The notes under the pieces: generated by a model
What the model saw: the letters and a program-made list of their open reading frames with translations, nothing else
Database searches by the model: none
Told to the model about the DNA's origin: nothing
Assembly (NCBI GenBank): GCA_964195005.1
Contig: CAXMOO010000105.1
Location: 1 to 17,214 of the forward strand
DNA: 17,214 nucleotides
From: JAUXLW01 sp964195005
GTDB lineage: Bacteria; Actinomycetota; Acidimicrobiia; Spongiisociales; SHLN01
Reading direction: 5' to 3'
Translations under genes and position numbers: made by a program
In this document: positions 13,649 to 17,214 of the stretch, in pieces
How positions within the stretch are numbered: position 1 is the first letter of the stretch
How the letters are laid out: each line of letters starts with the position of its first letter

Positions 13649-14440
13649 CTAGCCCTTGCGTCTGGCCCGGATGACGGCGACGACGACGAAAGCAGCAATG
13701 GCGCTGGCCACGGCTGCGCCGGAGATGATTGGGACGGGCTTGGGGATCTCCGACAAGCGGGTCCGCATGTCCACCGGCAGCTTGAATTCCATGATCGGCC
13801 AGTCGTTGTCCTCGGCAACCTTGCGCAGCTCGCGGTCCGGGTTGACCGCCACCGGGTGGCCGACCTTCTCGAGCAATGGCAGGTCGGTATGGCTGTCGGA
13901 ATAGGCGTAGCTGGCTGCCAGGTCGGTGCCGGTAGCGGCCATTTCGTCGAGAGCGTCGGCTTTGCCGGAGCCGTATGCGTAGAACTCGAGCTCGCCGGTG
14001 TACCGGCCCTCGTCGTCGACCCCTACCCGGGTGGCTATGACATCCTCGATGCCGAGGTAACGCGCCAGCGGCTCGACTATCTCAACCGGGCTCGAAGAAA
14101 CGACCACCACCAGGCGGCCCTCTCGATGGTGCTCGTCGATCAGAAATAGAGCCTCGGCGTAGACCATTGGGGCCACGACATCCTTGAGGGTTTCAGCCAC
14201 GATCTCTTTGACCTGGTGTGAATCCCATCCCTTGATGAGCGCCATCAGCGCCCCTCGCACCCGCTCCATCTGGCCGTGGTCGGCTCCGAACAAGACGTAG
14301 AAGAACTGTGCCACCGCCATGCGCAAAAGAGTGCGTCGATTGAGAAGGCCGGCACGGTACATGTGGCGTCGAAAAGCCAGCGTCGACGACTTGGCGATGA
14401 TCGTCTTGTCCAAATCGAAGTAGGCGGCAGCTTGTCCCAT
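13649..14440 (-). CDS. HAD-IB family hydrolase (SerB/CicA-like) with C-terminal membrane helix
   Basis: A 263-residue HAD-superfamily IB phosphatase. Motif I is YFDLDKTII (nucleophile D9, D11), motif II the Ser run VVVVSSSP, and motif III/IV YAYSDSHTDLPLLEKVG, with a helical C1 cap between motifs I and II. Family members hydrolyse phosphoserine or similar phosphomonoesters; the substrate here is unknown. Near the C-terminus VPIISGAAVASAIAAFVVVAVI is a transmembrane helix followed by RARRKG, so the enzyme is probably tail-anchored with its active site in the cytosol. The frame is open to 14722, but the upstream part overlaps the divergent DUF6159 gene. ATG at 14440 has a near-consensus TACAAT box 7 nt before it. 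Confidence 0.9.
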   Translation of the reverse strand: MGQAAAYFDLDKTIIAKSSTLAFRRHMYRAGLLNRRTLLRMAVAQFFYVLFGADHGQMERVRGALMALIKGWDSHQVKEIVAETLKDVVAPMVYAEALFLIDEHHREGRLVVVVSSSPVEIVEPLARYLGIEDVIATRVGVDDEGRYTGELEFYAYGSGKADALDEMAATGTDLAASYAYSDSHTDLPLLEKVGHPVAVNPDRELRKVAEDNDWPIMEFKLPVDMRTRLSEIPKPVPIISGAAVASAIAAFVVVAVIRARRKG

Positions 14441-14447
14441 TGCTCTA

Positions 14448-14453
14448 ATTGTA
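14448..14453 (-). promoter_or_regulatory. Putative -10 box of a leaderless promoter (HAD gene)
   Basis: On the minus strand TACAAT (5 of 6 matches to TATAAT) is followed by 7 nt (tagagca) and then ATG at 14440. It is the clearest member of the set. Confidence 0.6.
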
Positions 14454-14526
14454 CGGTGGGGAGTGAGATTGAGGGACTGTCCCTCCGCCCCACAACGTTT
14501 GCCCCATTCAGCACGGCCGGGGCCAC

Positions 14527-14532
14527 TACGCT
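14527..14532 (+). promoter_or_regulatory. Putative -10 box of a leaderless promoter (DUF6159 gene)
   Basis: TACGCT is followed by 8 nt (gtttgctc) and then GTG at 14541. It is divergent from the HAD promoter within 100 bp. Confidence 0.4.
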
Positions 14533-14540
14533 GTTTGCTC

Positions 14541-15359
14541 GTGGGGCGTATCAAGACGACCATCGAGTTGGCCAAGGCCTCCTGGGAGGTTCTCAAAGCC
14601 GACAAGGAGCTCGTCGCCTTGCCGGTGATTTCCGCGATTGCCGCCATCACGGTCGCCCTGTCTTTTCTGATTCCGTTCGGATTCCTGGAGGGCACCGAAT
14701 CTGTCGGGACCAGCGAGTACATCTTGCTCGGGGCTCTCTACCTGGCCCTGGCGTTCATCACTATTTTCTTCAACACTGCCCTGGTGTACGCCGCTAACGA
14801 GCGGTTGTCTGGCGGTGACCCCACCCTTCGTAGCGCCATTGCCGGCGCCGCCCGCCACATCCCGCAGATATTCGTGTGGGCGCTAATCAGCGCCACCGTA
14901 TCGGTCATTCTGCGCTCCCTCCAGGAGCGGTCGGGTCTCCTGGGCCGGCTAGTCATCGGCCTGGTCGGCATGGCGTGGACGCTGGTCACGTTCCTGGTCA
15001 TTCCCGTCTACGTGATAGAGGATGTTGGAGTCGTCGATTCGGTGAAGCGATCCGCCAGCCTCTTCAAGCGCACCTGGGGGGAGAATGTCGCTGCTCAGGT
15101 CGGGTTCGGCCTGCTCGGCTTCCTGGGCGTGATCCCATTCCTGCTCATCGGTGCCGGTGCGGTGTCGGCGGGTGGCTCAATCGCGGCAATCGGCGTCATC
15201 ATTGCCGTGCTCGGCGTGGCGACGGTGAGCGCAACCATCGCCGCTCTCAATGGGATCTTCCAGACCGCGCTCTATCACTACGCGTCATCCGGCGCGACGC
15301 CCGGTGAGTTCTTCAACGACGACAACTTCGCGCACGCATTCGTACCTCGTAATCGTTGA
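14541..15359 (+). CDS. DUF6159-type integral membrane protein
   Basis: A 272-residue protein beginning MGRIKTTIELAKASWEVLKADKELVALPVISAI, which resembles the N-terminus of the DUF6159 family. About six hydrophobic segments follow, and a conserved-looking loop reads VYVIEDVGVVDSVKRSASLFKRTWGEN. The C-terminus (FFNDDNFAHAFVPR) is polar. Function is unknown in the family; it is a cytoplasmic membrane protein. The frame is open from 14463, but the GTG at 14541 gives the family N-terminus and has a TACGCT box 8 nt upstream. Its stop overlaps the TTG start of the MFS transporter (TTGA), so the two are translationally coupled and probably act together. Confidence 0.85.
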   Translation: MGRIKTTIELAKASWEVLKADKELVALPVISAIAAITVALSFLIPFGFLEGTESVGTSEYILLGALYLALAFITIFFNTALVYAANERLSGGDPTLRSAIAGAARHIPQIFVWALISATVSVILRSLQERSGLLGRLVIGLVGMAWTLVTFLVIPVYVIEDVGVVDSVKRSASLFKRTWGENVAAQVGFGLLGFLGVIPFLLIGAGAVSAGGSIAAIGVIIAVLGVATVSATIAALNGIFQTALYHYASSGATPGEFFNDDNFAHAFVPRNR

Positions 15360-16504
15360 GGCGGCTCGCCGCCCCCATCAGCTTCCTTTTTGCAGCCAGG
15401 TTGGTTCTCAACACCGGCTACCGCCTGGTCTACCCGTTTCTTCCCGCCATCAGCCGCGGACTGGGGATCTCCCTTAACCAGGGCGGGTTGCTGGTTGCGG
15501 CCCGCAACCTGGCAGGCACCGCCACCCCGGCCGTCATTGCCGGTGTCCGGCCGGGGCGCAACAGCCGCCGCCTGATCGTCGTTGCCCTGGCCCTGTTCGC
15601 GCTGGGGGCGGCAGTCACGTCTGCGACCGGCTTCTTCTGGGGAGCGTTGGTGGGATTCGTCCTGATGGGTATGGGCAAGCCCGCCTTCGACGTGGGGGCG
15701 ATGTCCTATTTGGCCGACCGCACCCCATATGAGCGGCGGGCCCGGATCCTGTCGGTGCTCGAGCTCACCTGGGCCGGAAGTCTGCTGGTGGGTGCTCCGG
15801 CAGTGGGGTGGCTCATCGCCCGGAATGGGTGGGAGGCTCCGTTCTGGGTTATCTCCGGCTTGGCGGGGTTGGCGGTCCTTGCCAGCTTCCGGCTTCTCGC
15901 CGGTGCTTCGGGCGAGGAAGAGACCGGCGAGAAGAATCCGCCTATCGATCGCAGCGGTCGGGTTTTGTTGCTCGTCTTCATTCTCTTTTCTACCGCCGCC
16001 GAGCTGATCTTTGTTGCCCTCGGGTCGTGGCTGGAATTGGAGTTCGGCCTCTCCATCATTGCCCTCGGCGGGTTTGCCGCCTTCCTGGGTATTTCCGAGC
16101 TCACCGGGGAGTTCACCACCCTGGCTTTGGCCGATCGGTTCGGCAAGCGCAACTCGGTAATGGGCGGAATTGTGCTGGCGATGACCGGCTTTGCTCTCAT
16201 CGCCACGGTGGGAGGTTCGCTGACCGGCGCCCTGATAGCCACCGGCGTGGCTTTCGTCGGGTTCGAAATCACAATCGTTTCGGCGCTGCCCTTCGCCACG
16301 GAGGTCCAACCGGGTGCCCGCAGCCGCTACCTGGGCCTCATCCAGGTCGCAATGGCGGTAGCCCGGGCGATGGGTGCGGTGGTGGGGAATCCGTTGTTCG
16401 ACCGCTTCGGAATCGGGGCCAATGCCGGGGCGGCGGTTATTCTCAATCTCGTGGCCCTGGGACTGCTCTTCAGCTTCGTCCGCGAGCATCACTCGAACCG
16501 ATAG
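15356..16504 (+). CDS. MFS transporter
   Basis: A 382-residue major facilitator superfamily permease with about 12 hydrophobic helices in two halves, joined by a polar loop near residues 183-200 (GASGEEETGEKNPPIDRSGR). MFS-type cytoplasmic loops are seen as ADRTPYERRARI after helix 4 and ALADRFGKRNS after helix 8. The substrate cannot be predicted; the sequence looks like the drug/sugar-efflux-like part of the superfamily. The proposed start is TTG at 15356, overlapping the stop of the DUF6159 gene by TTGA. Translation from it gives MRRLAAPISFLFAARLVLN, a sensible N-terminal helix, and no later start would leave helix 1 intact. Confidence 0.88.
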   Translation: MRRLAAPISFLFAARLVLNTGYRLVYPFLPAISRGLGISLNQGGLLVAARNLAGTATPAVIAGVRPGRNSRRLIVVALALFALGAAVTSATGFFWGALVGFVLMGMGKPAFDVGAMSYLADRTPYERRARILSVLELTWAGSLLVGAPAVGWLIARNGWEAPFWVISGLAGLAVLASFRLLAGASGEEETGEKNPPIDRSGRVLLLVFILFSTAAELIFVALGSWLELEFGLSIIALGGFAAFLGISELTGEFTTLALADRFGKRNSVMGGIVLAMTGFALIATVGGSLTGALIATGVAFVGFEITIVSALPFATEVQPGARSRYLGLIQVAMAVARAMGAVVGNPLFDRFGIGANAGAAVILNLVALGLLFSFVREHHSNR

Positions 16505-16575
16505 GTCTCTCCAACCAGGCCTCTTGAAGTCGGGTGCCGGCTCTGGCATATTGCCGCGATTCAACCCGAGGTTCC

Positions 16576-17112
16576 ATGGCGGCCCTTGCCATCCAAACCC
16601 GGGAGGACGGACTGCTCGGCGCCCTCGCCCCCCTGGGTCTCGCCGCGGCGGCCGGCACTGCGCTCGTCATCGATCTAGATCCGGATGGCCCTCGCTACCC
16701 GGGGACAGGCTCCCTTGCTCAGTTGGTATCCGACCAACCCCGCCGCCAGGACCTCGAGCCAACCCGTTCCGGCCTTGCGGTGCTCCGAAACGGTGGAGTC
16801 GAATACCGGGAAGTCGCCAGCCTGGTATCGGCGCTCATCCGCGGCTGGCCGGCAGTGGTGCTCCGCATCGGGTCGGGCCTTCGGCCACCGCCCGAGCTGG
16901 CGACGGTCACGGTTCACCCGCTGCTCCCCGGCGGGTTGTTTGAGGCTCCCGAGGCGCCGGCGGTCTATCAACCGATGGGGTTCAGGATGGCTGTGCCCGG
17001 TGGGGGTTTGATGCTTCCCCCGCTGACCCGAAGAGTCGTCGGGGGATTGCTCGGTGGAAATGTGCCGCGGCGAAGCCGCTGGATTCGAGCGTGGGGTGCC
17101 CTGTGGGATTGA
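16576..17112 (+). CDS. Protein of unknown function upstream of a CpaF-like gene (possible degenerate CpaE/MinD-like)
   Basis: A 178-residue soluble protein. It shows LGALAPLGLAAAAGTALVIDLDPDGPRYPG near residues 14-43, then SLAQLV, LAVLRNGGV, WPAVVLRIG and a Gly/Pro-rich C-terminal half. ALVIDLDPDG followed by a nucleotide-fold-like alternation suggests a MinD/ParA-like (CpaE) fold, but there is no Walker A lysine loop, so it would not bind ATP in the usual way. This is inference from pattern only. ATG at 16576 has GAGG 4 nt upstream; a GTG at 16534 is a less likely start. It overlaps the next gene, which looks like the secretion ATPase of a Tad/type IV pilus system, so a role in that system is plausible. 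Confidence 0.6.
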   Translation: MAALAIQTREDGLLGALAPLGLAAAAGTALVIDLDPDGPRYPGTGSLAQLVSDQPRRQDLEPTRSGLAVLRNGGVEYREVASLVSALIRGWPAVVLRIGSGLRPPPELATVTVHPLLPGGLFEAPEAPAVYQPMGFRMAVPGGGLMLPPLTRRVVGGLLGGNVPRRSRWIRAWGALWD

Positions 17113-17214
17113 GCGACCGGCTGGCCGCCCAGCTTCTGGGATCAGGGGTGCCGCTGGAAAGGGAGGACCTCGAGCGCGAAACCCTCCGGCTGTTGCCGAC
17201 CGAGGCGCCTCTGG
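17103..17214 (+). CDS. Probable CpaF/TadA-type secretion ATPase, N-terminal fragment
   Basis: 37 codons before the right edge, beginning MGLSDRLAAQLLGSGVPLER and continuing EDLERETLRLLPTEAPL. This resembles the N-terminal helical segment of actinobacterial CpaF/TadA ATPases, but no catalytic motif is included, so the assignment is provisional. Two starts are possible: GTG at 17103, overlapping the previous gene by 10 nt, or TTG at 17109, overlapping by TTGA. The TTG option has a parallel in the MFS gene of this window. Confidence 0.5.
   Translation, partial: MGLSDRLAAQLLGSGVPLEREDLERETLRLLPTEAPL

Noticed and set aside
14441..14722. 94-residue N-terminal extension of the HAD phosphatase
   Set aside because: It lies across the divergent DUF6159 coding region; the family motif starts right after the ATG at 14440, and a good -10 box precedes that ATG.
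15278..16564. 428-codon open frame antisense to the MFS gene
   Set aside because: The translation is a low-complexity Gly/Gln/Glu/Arg mix typical of the antisense frame of a GC-rich membrane protein gene, while the plus strand encodes a clear 12-helix transporter.

Overview
The window is a chromosomal segment of a high-GC bacterium, most likely an actinobacterium and possibly of the class Acidimicrobiia. This rests on base composition, gene style and leaderless-type starts, not on a phylogenetic marker. It holds no rRNA, tRNA, CRISPR array, transposase or phage gene. It is mostly housekeeping sequence with a few decayed genes and one repeat-rich spacer.

Layout. Positions 1-299 (minus) hold the start of a DUF255/YyaL thioredoxin-fold protein, divergent from a short primary-type sigma-70 factor (580-1548), a two-CBS-domain protein and a threonine aldolase. 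A LOG-family protein and a HerA-like ATPase pseudogene run towards the aldolase on the minus strand (3058-4759). The metalloprotease pair tldD/tldE (5014-7772), a 68-residue LEA-like protein with a terminator, and a glycerophosphodiesterase (8172-8960) follow on the plus strand. Next come two tiny ORFs that look like gene remnants (DUF2173-like and FIST-like) and a soluble PAS histidine kinase (9287-10669). A 341-base convergent spacer full of repeats separates the kinase from leuCD (minus, 11011-13019). leuC shares a 52-bp divergent promoter with a small membrane-anchored protein. After a HAD-IB phosphatase (minus) come a DUF6159 membrane protein overlapping an MFS transporter, and then the start of a probable Tad/type IV pilus locus (a 178-residue protein of unknown function and the N-terminus of a CpaF-like ATPase).

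How genes work together. TldD and TldE form one heterodimeric protease and overlap by ATGA. LeuC and LeuD form isopropylmalate isomerase and overlap by one base. The kinase is the surviving member of what looks like a FIST sensor-kinase operon.

Most notable points. (1) Eight transcription-unit heads without a Shine-Dalgarno each carry a TANNNT box 6-8 nt before the start codon, which points to widespread leaderless transcription. (2) Up to three genes keep both ends but have lost the middle (HerA-like, FIST-like, perhaps DUF2173-like). This is either recurrent deletion in the genome or an assembly problem. (3) The 10.67-11.01 kb spacer contains an inverted, diverged repeat pair enclosing hairpins, resembling a REPIN/MITE. 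I see no clear candidate for a wholly new defence or biosynthetic system here.
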